This document shows, piece after piece, positions 1 through 13,700 of a stretch of 64,000 bases of DNA (its first letter is position 1; each line of letters starts with the position of its first letter). A model generated the notes under the pieces. It was not told the origin of the DNA. It saw nothing but the letters and a program-made list of their open reading frames with translations, and made no database searches. This DNA comes from Hydractinia symbiolongicarpus (taxonomy: Eukaryota; Cnidaria; Hydrozoa; Anthoathecata; Hydractiniidae), in NCBI RefSeq assembly GCF_029227915.1, contig NC_079888.1, positions 23,044,001 to 23,108,000 of the forward strand, written 5' to 3'. The translations under genes and the position numbers were made by a program.

Positions 1-203
1 GTTTAATCGCCGGCAAACGAAAAACCGCGATTTCCCGTAAATCCCGGGCTTGGCCCGTATAGTCAAAAGTATACAAAGAAAGTACCCAGGAATTAAACTC
101 ATTTCCCGAACGATTTTTTAAATTACTTTTTCACCACTAAAACGCATGAGACTTGTAGTTTTTAAAAATGTTTTCATTTTTGATGAGACGATGAATAAAA
201 GAA
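1..203 (+). repeat. Representative satellite monomer
   Basis: One full repeat unit, taken from GTTTAATCGCCGGC to the base before the next GTTTAATCGCCGGC at 204. A typical unit carries about 12 CpG sites, mostly in its first 65 bp. It holds a GGGC-TTG-GCCC hairpin in the 'gcttggccc' subtype, a palindromic GTATAC, a perfect TTTTTAAAAA palindrome overlapping the AT-rich hairpin AAAAATG-TTTT-CATTTTT, and T-tracts. The start phase is arbitrary, as in any tandem repeat. Confidence 0.9.
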
Positions 204-3200
204 GTTTAATCGCCGGCAAACGAAAACCCGCGAATTCCCGTAAATCCCGGCTTGGCCCGTATAGTCAAAAGTATACAAAGAAAGTACCCACGGAGTAAAC
301 TCATTTCCCGAACGATTTTTTAAATTATTTTTTCACCACTAAAACGCATGACACTTTTAGTTTTCAAAAATGTTTTCATTTTTGATGAGACGCTGAATAA
401 AGGCAGTTTAATCGCCGGCAAACGAAAACCTGCGATTTCCCTAAATCCCGGACTCGGCCCGTATAGTCAAAAGTATACAAAGAAAGTACCCAGGGAGTAA
501 ACGCATTTCCAGAACGATTTTTTAAATTATTATTTCACCACTAAAACGCATAAGACTTGTAGTTTTTAAAAATGTTTTCATTTTTGATGAGACGCTGAAT
601 AAAAGCAGTTTAATCGCCGGCAAACGAAAACCCGCGATTTCCCGTAAATCCCGGGCTTGACCCGTATAGTCAAAAGTTTACAAAGAAAGTACCCAGGGAG
701 TAAACTCATTTCCCGAACGATTTTTTATATTATTTTTTTACCACTAAACGCATGAGACTTGTAGTTTTCAAAAATATTTTCATATTTGATGGGACGCTGA
801 ATAAAAGAAGTTTAATCGCCGGCAAACGAAAATCCGCCATTTCCCGTAAATCCCGGACTCGGCCCGTATAGTCAAAAGTATACAATGAAAGTACCCAGGG
901 AGTAAACTCATTTCCCGAACGATTTTTTAAATTACTTTTTCACCACTAAAACGCATGAGACTTGTAGTTTTTAAAAATGTTTTCATTTTTGATGAGACGC
1001 TGAATAAAAGAAGTTTAATCGCCGGCAAACGAAAACCCGCGATTTCCCGTAAATCCCGGCTTGGCCCGTATAGTCAAAAGTATACAAAGAAAGTACCCAC
1101 GGAGTAAACTCATTTCCCGAACGATTTTTTAAATTATTTTTTCACCACTAAAACGCATGAGACTTGTAGTTTTCAAAAAAGTTTTCATTTTTGATGAGAC
1201 GCTGAATGAAAGCAGTTTAATCGCCGGCAAACGAAAACCTGCGATTTCCCTAAATCCCGGACTCGGCCCGTATAGTCAAAAGTATACAAAGAAAGTACCC
1301 AGGGAGTAAACGCATTTCCAGAACGATTTTTTAAATTATTATTTCACCACTAAAACGCATAAGACTTGTAGTTTTTAAAAATGTTTTCATTTTTGATGAG
1401 ACGCTGAATAAAAGCAGTTTAATCGCCGGCAAACGAAAACCCGCGATTTCCCGTAAATCCCGGGCTTGGCCCGTATAGTCAAAAGTTTACAAAGAAAGTA
1501 CCCAGGGAGTAAACTCATTTCCCGAACGATTTTTTAAATTATTTTTTCACCACTAAAACGCATGAGACTTGTAGTTTTCAAAAATGTTTTCATTTTTGAT
1601 GAGACGCTGAATAAAGGCAGTTTAATCGCCGGCAAACGAAAACCTGCGATTTCCCTAAATCCCGGACTCGGCCTGTATAGTCAAAAGTATACAAAGAAAG
1701 TACCCAGGGAGTAAACACATTTCCAGAACAATTTTTTAAATTATTATTTCACCACTAAAACGCATGAGACTTGTAGTTTTTAAAAATGTTTTCATTTTTG
1801 ATGAGACGCTGAATAAAAGAAGTTTAATCGCTGGCAAACGAAAACCTGCGATTTCCCGTAAATCCTGGACTCGGCCCGTATAGTCAAAAGTATACAAAGA
1901 AAGTACCCAGGGAGTAAACTCATTTCCAGAACGATTTTTTAAATTATTTTTTCACCACTAAAACGCATAAGACTTGTAGTTTTTAAAAATGTTTTCATTT
2001 TTGATGAGACGCTGAATAAAAGAAGTTTAATCGCCGGCAAACGAAAACCTGCAATTTCCCGTAAATCCTGGACTCGGCCCGTATAGTCAAAAGTATACAA
2101 AGAAAGTACCCAGGGAGTAAACTCATTTCCAGAACGATTTTTTAAATTATTTTTTCACCACTAAAACGCATAAGACTTGTAGTTTTTAAAAATGTTTTCA
2201 TTTTTGATGAGACGCTGAATAAAAGAAGTTTAATCGCCGGCAAACGAAAACCTGCGATTTCCCGTAAATCCTGGACTCGGCCCGTATAGTCAAAAGTATA
2301 CAAAGAAAGTACCCAGGGAGTAAACTCATTTCCCAAACGATTTTTTAAATTATTATTTCACCACTAAAGCCCATGAGACTTGTAGTTTTTAAAAATGTTT
2401 TCATTTTTGATGAGACGCTGAATAAAAGAAGTTTAATCGCCGGCAAACGAAAACCTGCGATTTCCCGTAAATCCTGGACTCGGCCCGTAGAGTCAAAAGT
2501 ATACAAAGAAAGTACCCAGGGAGTAAACTTATTTCCCAAACGATTTTTTAAATTATTATTTCACCACTAAAGCCCATGAAACTTGTAGTTTTTAAAAATG
2601 TTTTCATTTTTGATGAGACGCTGAATAAAAGAAGTTTAATCGCCGGCAAACGAAAACCTGCGATTTCCCGAAAATCCTGCACTCGGCTCGTATAGTCAAA
2701 AGCATAGAAAGAAAGTACCCAGGGAGTAAACTCATTTCCCAAAGGAATTTTTTAAATTATTATTTCACCACTAAAACGAATGAGACTTGTAGTTTTCAAG
2801 AATGTTTTCATTTTTCATGAGACGCTGAATAAAAGCAGTTTAATCGCCGGCAAACGAAAACCCGCGATTTTCCGAAAATCCCGGGCTTGGCACGTATAGT
2901 CGAATGTATACAAAGAAAGTACCCTGTGAGTAAACTCATTTCCAGAACGATTTTTTAAATTATTTTTTCACCACTAAAACGCATAAGACTTGTAGTTTTT
3001 GAAAATGTTTTCATTTTTGATGAGACGCCGAATAAAAGAAGTTTAATCGCCGGCAAACGAAATCCCGCGATTTCCCGTAAATCCCGGCTTGGCCCGTATA
3101 GTCAAAAGTATACAAAGAAAGTACCCAGGGAGTAAACTCATTTCCCGAACGATTTTTTAAATTATTTTTTCACCACTAAAACGCATGAGATTTGTAGTTT

Positions 3201-6200
3201 TCAAAAATGTTTTCATTTTTGATGAGACGCTGAATAAAAGCAGTTTACTCGCCGGCAAACGAAAACCTGCGATTTCCTTAAATCCCGGACTCGGCCCGTA
3301 TAGTCGAATGTATACAAAGAAAGTACGCAGGGAGTAAACTCATTTCCAGAACGATTTTTTAAATTATTTTTTCACCACTAAAACGCATAAGACTTGTAGT
3401 TTTTAAAAATGTTTTCATTTTTGATGAGACACTGAATAAAAGAAATTTAATCGCCGGCAAACGAAAACCCGCGATTTCTCGTAAATCCCGGGCTTGGCCC
3501 GTATAGTCAAAAGTATACAAACAAAGTACCCAGGGAGTAAACTCATTTCCCGAACGATTTTTTAAATTATTTTTCACCACTAAAACGCATGAGATTTGTA
3601 GTTTTTAAAAATGTTTTCATTTTTGATGAGACGCTGAAAAAAAGAAGTTTAATCGCCGGTAAACGAAAACCTGCGATTTCCCGTAAATCCTGGACTCGGC
3701 TCGTATAGTCAAAAGTATACAAAGAAAGTACCCAGGGAGTAAACTCATTTCCCAAACGATTTTTTAAATTATTTATTCACCACTAAAACGCATGAGACTT
3801 GTAGTTTTCAAGAATGTTTTCATTTTTGATGAGACACTGAATAAAAGCAGTTTAATCGTCGGCAAACGAAAACCTGCGATTTCCCGGAAATTCCGGACTC
3901 GGCCCGTATAGTCAAAAGTATACAAAGAAAGTACCCAGGGAGTAAACTCATTTCCAGAACGATTTTTTAAATTATTTTTTCACCACTAAAACGCATAAGA
4001 CTTGTAGTTTTTAAAAATGTTATCATTTTTGATGAGACGCTGAATAAAAGAAGTTTAATCGCCGGCAAACGAAAACCCGCGATTTCCCGTAAATCCCGGG
4101 CTTGGCCTGTATAGTCAAAAGTATACAAAGAAAGTACCCAGGGAGTAAACTCATTTCCCGAACGATTTTTTAAATTACTTTTTCACCACTAAAACGCATG
4201 AGATTTGTAGTTTTTAAAAATGTTTTCATTTTTGATGAGACGCTGAATAAAAGAAGTTTAATCGCCGGCAAACGAAAACCTGCGATTTCCTGTAAATCCT
4301 GGACTCGGCCCGTATAGTCAAAAGTATACAAAGAAAGTACCCAGGGAGTAAACTCATTTCCCGAACGATTTTTTAAATTATTTTTTCACCACTAAAACGC
4401 ATGAGACTTGCAGTTTTCAAAAATGTTTTCATTTTTGATGAGACGCTGAATAAAAGAAGTTTAATCGCCGGCAAACGAAAACCTGCGATTTCCCGTAAAT
4501 CCCGGACTCGGCCCGTATAGTCAAAAGTATACAAAGAAAGTACCCAGGGAGTAAACTGATTTCCAGAACGATTTTTTAAATCATTTTTTCACCACTAAAA
4601 CGCATAAGACTTGTTGTTTTTAAAAATGTTTTCATTTTTGATGAGACGCTGAATAAAAGAAGTTTAATCGCCGGCAAACAAAAACCTGCGATTTCTCGTA
4701 AACCCCGGACTCAGCCCGTATAGTCAGAAGTATACAAAGAAAGTACCCAGGGAGTAAACTCATTTCCCGAACGATTTTTTAAATTATTTTTTCACCACTA
4801 AAACGCATAAGACTTGTAGTTTTCAAAAATGTTTTCATTTTTGATGAGACGCTGAATAAAAGAAGTTTAATCGCCGGCAAACGAAAACCTGCGATTTCCC
4901 GTAAATCCTGGACTCGGCCCGTATGGTCAAAAGTATACAAAGAAAGTACCCAGGGAGTAAACTCATTTCCTAAACGATTTTTTAAATTATTATTTCATCA
5001 CTAAAACCCATGAGACTTGTAGTTTTCGAAAATGCTTTCATTTTTGATAAGACGCTTAATAAAAGAAGTTTAATCGCCGGCAAACGAAAACCCGCAATTT
5101 CCCTTAAATCTCGGTCTCGGCCCGTATAGTCAAAAGTATACAAGGAAAGTACCCAGTGAGTAAACTCATTTTCCGAACGAATTTTTAAATTATTTTTTCA
5201 CCACTAAAACGCATGAGACTGGTAGTTTTCAGAAATGTTTTCATTTTTGATGAGACGCTGAATAAAAGAAGTTTAATCGCGGGCAAACGAAAACCTGCGA
5301 TTTCCCGTAAATCCTGGACTCGGCCCGTATAGTCAAAAGTATACAAAGAAAGTAGCCAGGGAGTAAACTCATTTCCCAAACGATTTTTTAAATTATTATT
5401 TCACCACTAAAACGTATGAGACTTGTAGTTTTCAAGAATGTTTTCATTTTTGATGAGACGCTGAATAAAAGAAGTTTAATCGCCGGCAAACGAAAACCCG
5501 CGATTTCCCGTAAATCCCGGGCTTGGCCCGTATAGTCAAAAGTATACAAAAAAAGTACCCAGGGAGTAAACTCATTTCCAGAACGATTTTTTATATTATT
5601 TTTTTACCACTAAACGCATGAGACTTGTAGTTTTCAAAAATATTTTCATATTTGATGGGACGCTGAATAAAAGAAGTTTAATCGCCGGCAAACGAAAATC
5701 CGCGATTTCCCGTAAATCCCGGACTCGGCCCGTATAGTCAAAAGTATACAAAGAAAGTACCCAGGGAGTAAACTCATTTCCCGAACGATTTTTTAAATTA
5801 TTTTTTCACCACTAAAACGCATGAGACTTGTAGTTTTCAAAAATGTTTTCATTTTTGATGAGACGCTGAATAAAAGAAGTTTAATCGCCGGCAAACGAAA
5901 ACCCGCGATTTCCCGTAAATCCCGGGCTTGGCCCGTATAGTCAAAAGTATACAAAGAAAATACCCAGGAAGTAAACTCATTTCCCGAACGATTTTTTAAA
6001 TTACTTTTTCACCACTAAAAAGCATGAGACTTGTAGTTTTTAAAAATGTTTTCATTTTTGATGAGACGCTGAATAAAAGAAGTTTAATCGCCGGCAAACG
6101 AAAACCCGCGATTTCCCGTAAATCCCGGCTTGTCCCGTATAGTCAAAAGTATACAAAGAAAGTACCCAGGGAGTAAACTCATTTCCCGAACGATTTTTTA

Positions 6201-9200
6201 AAATATTTTTTCACCACTAAAACGCATGAGACTTGTAGTTTTCAAAAATGTTTTCATTTTTGATGAGACGCTGAATAAAATAAGTTTAATCGCCGGCAAA
6301 CGAAAAACCGCGATTTCCCGTAAATCCCGGGCTTGGCCCGTATAGTCAAAAGTATACAAAGAAAGTACCCAGGAAGTAAACTCATTTCCCGAACGATTTT
6401 TTAAATTACTTTTTCACCACTAAAACGCATGAGACTTGTAGTTTTTAAAAATGTTTTCATTTTTGATGAGACGCTGAATAAAAGAAGTTTAATCGCCGGC
6501 AAACGAAAACCCGCGATTTCCCGTAAATCCCGGCTTGGCCCGTATAGTCAAAAGTATACAAAGAAAGTACCCACGGAGTAAACTCATTTCCCGAACGATT
6601 TTTTAAATTATATTTTCACCACTAAAACGCATGAGACTTGTAGTTTTCAAAAATGTTTTCATTTTTGATGAGACGCTGAATAAAGGCAGTTTAATCGCCG
6701 GCAAACGAAAACCTGCGATTTCCCTAAATCCCGGACTCGGCCCGTATAGTCAAAAGTATACAAAGAAAGTACCCAGGGAGTAAACGCATTTCCAGAACGA
6801 TTTTTTAAATTATTATTTCACCACTAAAACGCATAAGACTTGTAGTTTTTAAAAATGTTTTCATTTTTGATGAGACGCTGAATAAAAGCAGTTTAATCGC
6901 CGGCAAACGAAAACCCGTGATTTCCCGTAAATCCCGGGCTTGGCCCGTATAGTCAAAAGTTTACAAAGAAAGTACCCAGGGAGTAAACTCATTTCCCGAA
7001 CGATTTTTTATATTATTTTTTTACCACTAAACGCATGAGACTTGTAGTTTTCAAAAATATTTTCATATTTGATGGGACGCTGAATAAAAGAAGTTTAATC
7101 GCCGGCAAACGAAAATCCGCCATTTCCCGTAAATCCCGGACTCGGCCCGTATAGTCAAAAGTATACAAAGAAAGTACCCAGGGAGTAAACTCATTTCCCG
7201 AACGATTTTTTAAATTACTTTTTCACCACTAAAACGCATGAGACTTGTAGTTTTTAAAAATGTTTTCATTTTTGATGAGACGCTGAATAAAAGAAGTTTA
7301 ATCGCCGGCAAACGAAAACCCGCGATTTCCCGTAAATCCCGGCTTGGCCTGTATAGTCAAAAGTATACAAAGAAAGTACCCACGGAGTAAACTCATTTCC
7401 CGAACGATTTTTTAAATTATTATTTCACCACTAAAACGCATAAGACTTGTAGTTTTTAAAAATGTTTTCATTTTTGATGAGACGCTGAATAAAAGCAGTT
7501 TAATCGCCGGCAAACGAAAACCCGCGATTTCCCGTAAATCCCGGGCTTGGCCCGTATAGTCAAAAGTTTACAAAGAAAGTACCCAGGGAGTAAACTCATT
7601 TCCCGAACGATTTTTTATATCATTTTTTTACCACTAAACGCATGAGACTTGTAGTTTTCAAAAATATTTTCATATTTGATGGGACGCTGAATAAAAGAAG
7701 TTTAATCGCCGGCAAACGAAAATCCGCCATTTCCCGTAAATCCCGGACTCGGCCCGTATAGTCAAAAGTATACAAAGAAAGTACCCAGGGAGTAAACTCA
7801 TTTCCCGAACGATTTTTTAAATTACTTTTTCACCACTAAAACGCATGAGACTTGTAGTTTTTAAAAATGTTTTCATTTTTGATGAGACGCTGAATAAAAG
7901 AAGTTTAATCGCCGGCAAACGAAAACCTGCGATTTCCCGTAAATCCTGGACTCGGCCCGTATAGTCCAAAGTATACAAAGAAAGTACCCAGGGAGTAAAC
8001 TCATTTCCAGAACGATTTTTTAAATTATTTTTTCACCACTAAAACGCATAAGACTTGTAGTTTTTAAAAATGTTTTCATTTCTGATGAGACGCTGAATAA
8101 AAGAAGTTTAATCGCCGGCAAACGAAAACCTGCGATTTCCCGTAAATCCTGGACTCGGCCCGTATAGTCAAAAGTATACAAAGAAAGTACCCAGGGAGTA
8201 AACTCATTTCCCAAACGATTTTTTAAATTATTATTTCACCACTAAAGCCCATGAGACTTGTAGTTTTTAAAAATGTTTTCATTTTTGATGAGACGCTGAA
8301 TAAAAGAAGTTTAATCGCCGGCAAACGAAAACCTGCGATTTCCCGTAAATCCTGGACTCGGCCCGTATAGTCAAAAGTATACAAAGAAAGTACCCAGGGA
8401 GTAAACTCATTTCCCAAACGATTTTTTAAATTATTATTTCACCACTAAAGCCCATGAAACTTGTAGTTTTTAAAAATGTTTTCATTTTTGATGAGACGCT
8501 GAATAAAAGAAGTTTAATCGCCGGCAAACGAAAACCTGCGATTTCCCGAAAATCCTGCACTCGGCTCGTATAGTCAAAAGCATAGAAAGAAAGTACCCAG
8601 GGAGTAAACTCATTTCCCAAAGGAATTTTTTAAATTATTATTTCACCACTAAAACGCATGAGACTTGTAGTTTTCAAGAATGTTTTCATTTTTCATGAGA
8701 CGCTGAATAAAAGCAAATTAATCGCCGGCAAACGAAAACCCGCGATTTTCCAAAAATCCCGGGCTTGGCACGTATAGTCGAATGTATACAAAGAAAGTAC
8801 CCTGTGAGTAAACTCATTTCCAGAACGATTTTTTAAACTATTTTTTCACCACTAAAACGCATAAGACTTGTAGTTTTTGAAAATGTTTTCATTTTTGATG
8901 AGACGCCGAATAAAAGAAGTTTAATCGCCGGCAAACGAAATCCCGCGATTTCCCGTAAATCCCGGCTTGGCCCGTATAGTCAAAAGTATACAAAGAAAGT
9001 ACCCAGGGAGTAAACTCATTTCCCGAACGATTTTTTAAATTATTTTTTCACCACTAAAACGCATGAGACTTGTAGTTTTCAAAAATGTTTTCATTTTTGA
9101 TGAGACGCTGAATAAAAGCAGTTTACTCGCCGGCAAACGAAAACCTGCGATTTCCCTAAATCCCGGACTCGGCCCGTATAGTCGAATGTATACAAAGAAA

Positions 9201-10732
9201 GTACCCAGGGAGTAAACTCATTTCCAGAACGATTTTTTAAATTATTTTTTCACCACTAAAACGCATAAGACTTGTAGTTTTTAAAAATGTTTTCATTTTT
9301 GATGAGACACTGAATAAAAGAAGTTTAATCGCCGGCAAACGAAAACCCGCGATTTCTCGTAAATCCCGGGCTTGGCCCGTATAGTCAAAAGTATACAAAC
9401 AAAGTACCCAGGGAGTAAACTCATTTCCCGAACGATTTTTTAAATTATTTTTTCACCACTAAAACGCTTAAGACTTGTAGTTTTTAAAAATGTTATCATT
9501 TTTGATGAGACGCTGAATAAAAGAAGTTTAATCGCCGGCAAACGAAAACCCGCGATTTCCCGTAAATCCCGGGCTTGGCCCGTATAGTCAAAAGTATACA
9601 AAGAAAGTACCCAGGGAGTAAACTCATTTCCCGAACGATTTTTTAAATTACTTTTTCACCACTAAAACGCATGAGATTTGTAGTTTTTAAAAATGTTTTC
9701 ATTTTTGATGAGACGCTGAATAAAAGAAGTGTAATCGCCGGCAAACGAAAACCTGCGATTTTCCGTAAATCCTGGACTCGGCCCGTATAGTCAAAAGTAT
9801 ACAAAGAAAGTACCCAGGGAGTAAACTCATTTCCCGAACGATTTTTTAAATTATTTTTTCACCACTAAAACGCATGAGACTTGCAGTTTTCAAAAATGTT
9901 TTCATTTTTGATGAGACGCTGAATAAAAGAAGTTTAATCGCCGGCAAACGAAAACCTGCGATTTCCCGTAAATCCCGGACTCGGCCCGTATAGTCAAAAG
10001 TATACAAAGAAAGTACCCAGGGAGTAAACTGATTTCCAGAACGATTTTTTAAATCATTTTTTCACCACTAAAACGCATGAGACTTGTAGTTTTTAAAAAT
10101 GTTTTCATTTTTGATGAGACGCTGAATAAAAGAAGTTTAATCGCCGGCAAACGAAAACCTGTGATTTCCCGTAAATCCTGGACTCGGCCCGCATAGTCAA
10201 AAGTATACAAAGAAAGTACCCAGGGAGTAAACTCATTTCCCAAACGATTTTTTAAATTATTATTTCACCACTAAAACGCATGAGACTCGCAGTTTTCAAG
10301 AATGTTTTCAATTTTTGATGAGACGCTGAATAAAAGCAGTTTAATCGCCGGCAAACAAAAACCTGCGATTTCCCGTAAATCCTGGACTCGGCCCGTATGG
10401 TCAAAAGTATACAAAGAAAGTACCCAGGGAGTAAACTCATTTCCTAAACGATTTTTTAAATTATTATTTCATCACTAAAGCCCATGAGACTTGTAGTTTT
10501 CGAAAATGCTTTCATTTTTGATGAGACGCTGAATAAAAGAAGTTTAATCGCCGGCAAACGAAAACCCGCAATTTCCCGTAAATCTCGGTCTCGGCCCGTA
10601 TAGTCAAAAGTATACAAGGAAAGTACCCAGTGAGTAAACTCATTTTCCGAACGAATTTTTAAATTATTTTTTCACCACTAAAACGCATGAGACTGGTAGT
10701 TTTCAGAAATGTTTTCATTTTTGATGAGACGC
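1..10732 (+). repeat. Left-end segmental duplication (about 6.28-kb unit)
   Basis: Positions 1-5258 recur at 6284-10732. Markers include the CGAAAAACCGCG variant (near 20 and 6303) and the AATCCGCCATTTCC variant (about 830 and 7113), both at offset about 6,283. A three-monomer set at 2142-2742 recurs at 8020-8620 (offset 5,878), and the CCGTATGGTC variant at about 4,920 recurs at about 10,395 (offset about 5,475). The falling offset means the second copy lost two monomers twice. Similarity stops at about 5258/10732, where one copy reads GACGCTGAATAAA and the other GACGCTTAAAGAAAG. Boundaries are good to a few tens of bases. Confidence 0.75.
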
Positions 10733-13700
10733 TTAAAGAAAGTGGTTTAATCGCCGGCAAACGAAAACCTGCGATTTCCCGTAAATCCTGGACTCGGCCC
10801 GTATTGTCAAAAGTATAAAAAGAAAGTACCCAGGGAGTAAACTCATTTCCCGAACGATTTTTTAAATTATTTTTTCACCACTAAAACGCATGAGACTTGT
10901 AGTTTTCAAAAATGTTTTCATTTTTGATGAGACGCTGAATAAAAGAAGTTTAATCGCCGGCAAACGAAAACCTGCGATTTTCTGTAAATCCCGGACTCGG
11001 CCCGTATAGTCAAAAGTATACAAAGAAAGTACCCAGGGAGTAAACAGATTTCCAGAACGATTTTTTAAATTATTTTTTCACCACTAAAACGCATAAGACT
11101 TGTAGTTTTTAAAAATGTTTTCACTTTTGATGAGACGCTGAATAAAAGAAGTTTAATCGCCGGCAAACGAAAACCTGCGATTTCCCGTAAATCCTGGACT
11201 CGGCCTGTATAGTCAAAAGTATACAAAGAAAGAACCCAGGGAGTAAACTCATTTCCCAAACGATTTTTTAAATTATTATTTCACCACTAAAACGCATGAG
11301 ACTCGCAGTTTTCAAGAATGTTTTCAATTTTTGATGAGACGCTGAATAAAAGCAGTTTAATCGCCGGCAAACAAAAACCTGCGATTTCTCGTAAATCCCG
11401 GACTCAGCCCGTATAGTCAAAAGTATACAAAGAAAGTACCCAGGGAGTAAACTCATTTCCCGAACGATTTTTTAAATTATTTTTTCACCACTAAAACGCA
11501 TAAGACTTGTAGTTTTTAAAAATGTTTTCATTTTTGATGAGACGCTGAATAAAAGAAGTTTAATCGCCGGCAAACGAAAACCTGCGATTTCCCGTAAATC
11601 CCGGACTCGGCCCGTATGGTCAAAAGTATACAAAGAAAGTACCCAGGGAGTAAACTCATTTCCTAAACGATTTTTTAAATTATTATTTCATCACTAAAGC
11701 CCATGAGACTTGTAGTTTTCGAAAATGCTTTCATTTTTGATGAGACGCTGAATAAAAGCAGTTTAATCGCCGGCAAACAAAAACCTGCGATATCCCGTAA
11801 ATCCCGGACTCAGCCCGTATAGTCAAAAGTATACAAAGAAAGTACCCAGGGAGTAAACTCATTTCCCGAACGATTTTTTAAATTATTTTTTCACCACTAA
11901 AACGCATAAGACTTGTAGTTTTTAAAAATGTTTTCATTTTTTATGAGACGCTGAATAAAAGAAGTTTAATCGCCGGCAAACGAAAACCTGCGATTTCCCG
12001 TAAATCCTGGACTCGGCCCGTATGGTCAAAAGTATACAAAGAAAGTACCCAGGGAGTAAACTCATTTCCTAAACGATTTTTTAAATTATTATTTCATCAC
12101 TAAAGCCCATGAGACTTGTAGTTTTCGAAAATGCTTTCATTTTTGAAGAGACGCTGAATAAAAGAAGTTTAATCGCTGGCAAACGAAAACCCGCAATTTC
12201 ACGTAAATCCCGGTCTCGGCCCGTATAGTCAAAAGTATACAAGGAAAGTACCCAGTGAGTAAACTCATTTTCCGAACGAATTTTTAAATTATTTTTTCAC
12301 CACTAAAACGCATGAGACTGGTAGTTTTCAAAAATGTTTTCATTTTTGATGAGACGCTTAAAGAAAGTGGTTTAATCGCCGGCAAACGAAAACCCGCGAC
12401 ATCCCGTAAATCCCGGGCTTGGCCCGTATAGTCGAATGTATACAAAGAAAGTACCCTGTGAGTAAACTCATTTCCAAAACGATTTTTTAAATTATCTTTT
12501 CACCACTAAAGCCCATGAGACTTGTAGTATTTAAAAATATTTTCATTTTTGATGAGACGCTGAATAAAAGAAGTTTAATCGCCGGCAAACAAAACCCGCG
12601 ACTTCCCGTAAATCGCGGACTCGGCCCGTATAGTCAAAAGAATACAAAGAAAGTACCCAGGGAGTAAACTCATTTCCCGAACGATTTTTTAAATTATTTT
12701 TTCACCACTGAAACGGATGAGACTTGTAGTTTTCAAAAATGTTTTCATTTTTGATGAGACGCTGAATAAAAGAAGTTTAATCGCCGGCAAACGAAAACCT
12801 GCGATTTCCCGTAAATCCCGGACTCGGCCCGTATTGTCAAAAGTATAAAAAGAAAGTACCCAGGGAGTAAACTCATTTCCCGAACGATTTTTTAAATTAT
12901 TTTTTCACCACTAAAACGCATGAGACTTGTAGTTTTCAAAAATGTTTTCATTTTTGATGAGACGCTGAATAAAAGAAGTTTAATCGCCGGCAAACGAAAA
13001 CCTGCGATTTTCTGTAAATCCCGGACTCGGCCCGTATAGTCAAAAGTATACAAAGAAAGTACCCAGGGAGTAAACTGATTTCCAGAACGATTTTTTAAAT
13101 TATTTTTTCACCACTAAAACGCATAAGACTTGTATTTTTCAAAAATGTTTTCACTTTTGATGAGACGCTGAATAAAAGAAGTTTAATCGCCGGCAAACGA
13201 AAACCTGCGATTTCCCGTAAATCCTGGACTCGGCCTGTATAGTCAAAAGTATACAAAGAAAGAACCCAGGGAGTAAACTCATTTCCCAAACGATTTTTTA
13301 AATTATTATTTCACCACTAAAACGCATGAGACTCGCAGTTTTCAAGAATGTTTTCAATTTTTGATGAGACGCTGAATAAAAGCAGTTTAATCGCCGGCAA
13401 ACAAAAACCTGCGATTTCTCGTAAATCCCGGACTCAGCCCGTATAGTCAAAAGTATACAAAGAAAGTACCCAGGGAGTAAACTCATTTCCCGAACGATTT
13501 TTTAAATTATTTTTTCACCACTAAAACGCATAAGACTTGTAGTTTTTAAAAATGTTTTCATTTTTGATGAGACGCTGAATAAAAGAAGTTTAATCGCCGG
13601 CAAACGAAAACCTGCGATTTCCCGTAAATCCTGGACTCGGCCCGTATGGTCAAAAGTATACAAAGAAAGTACCCAGGGAGTAAACTCATTTCCTAAACGA

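Noticed and set aside
2142-2336. Family of about 64-residue open frames repeated throughout the array (protein beginning GNEFTPWVLSLYTFDY)
   Set aside because: The frame opens at TTG, not ATG, and exists only because the monomer is repeated. It flips strand with the array orientation, and monomer length is not a multiple of three. There is no promoter, splice or conserved-domain evidence.
8080-8130. Hammerhead ribozyme-like core (TGATGAG ... CGAAAAC; CTGATGAG in one monomer near 8081)
   Set aside because: The sequence between the two boxes cannot form stem II (GACGC has no partner before CGAAA), the consensus has T instead of C at the first core position, and no suitable stem I or cleavage triplet is placed correctly.
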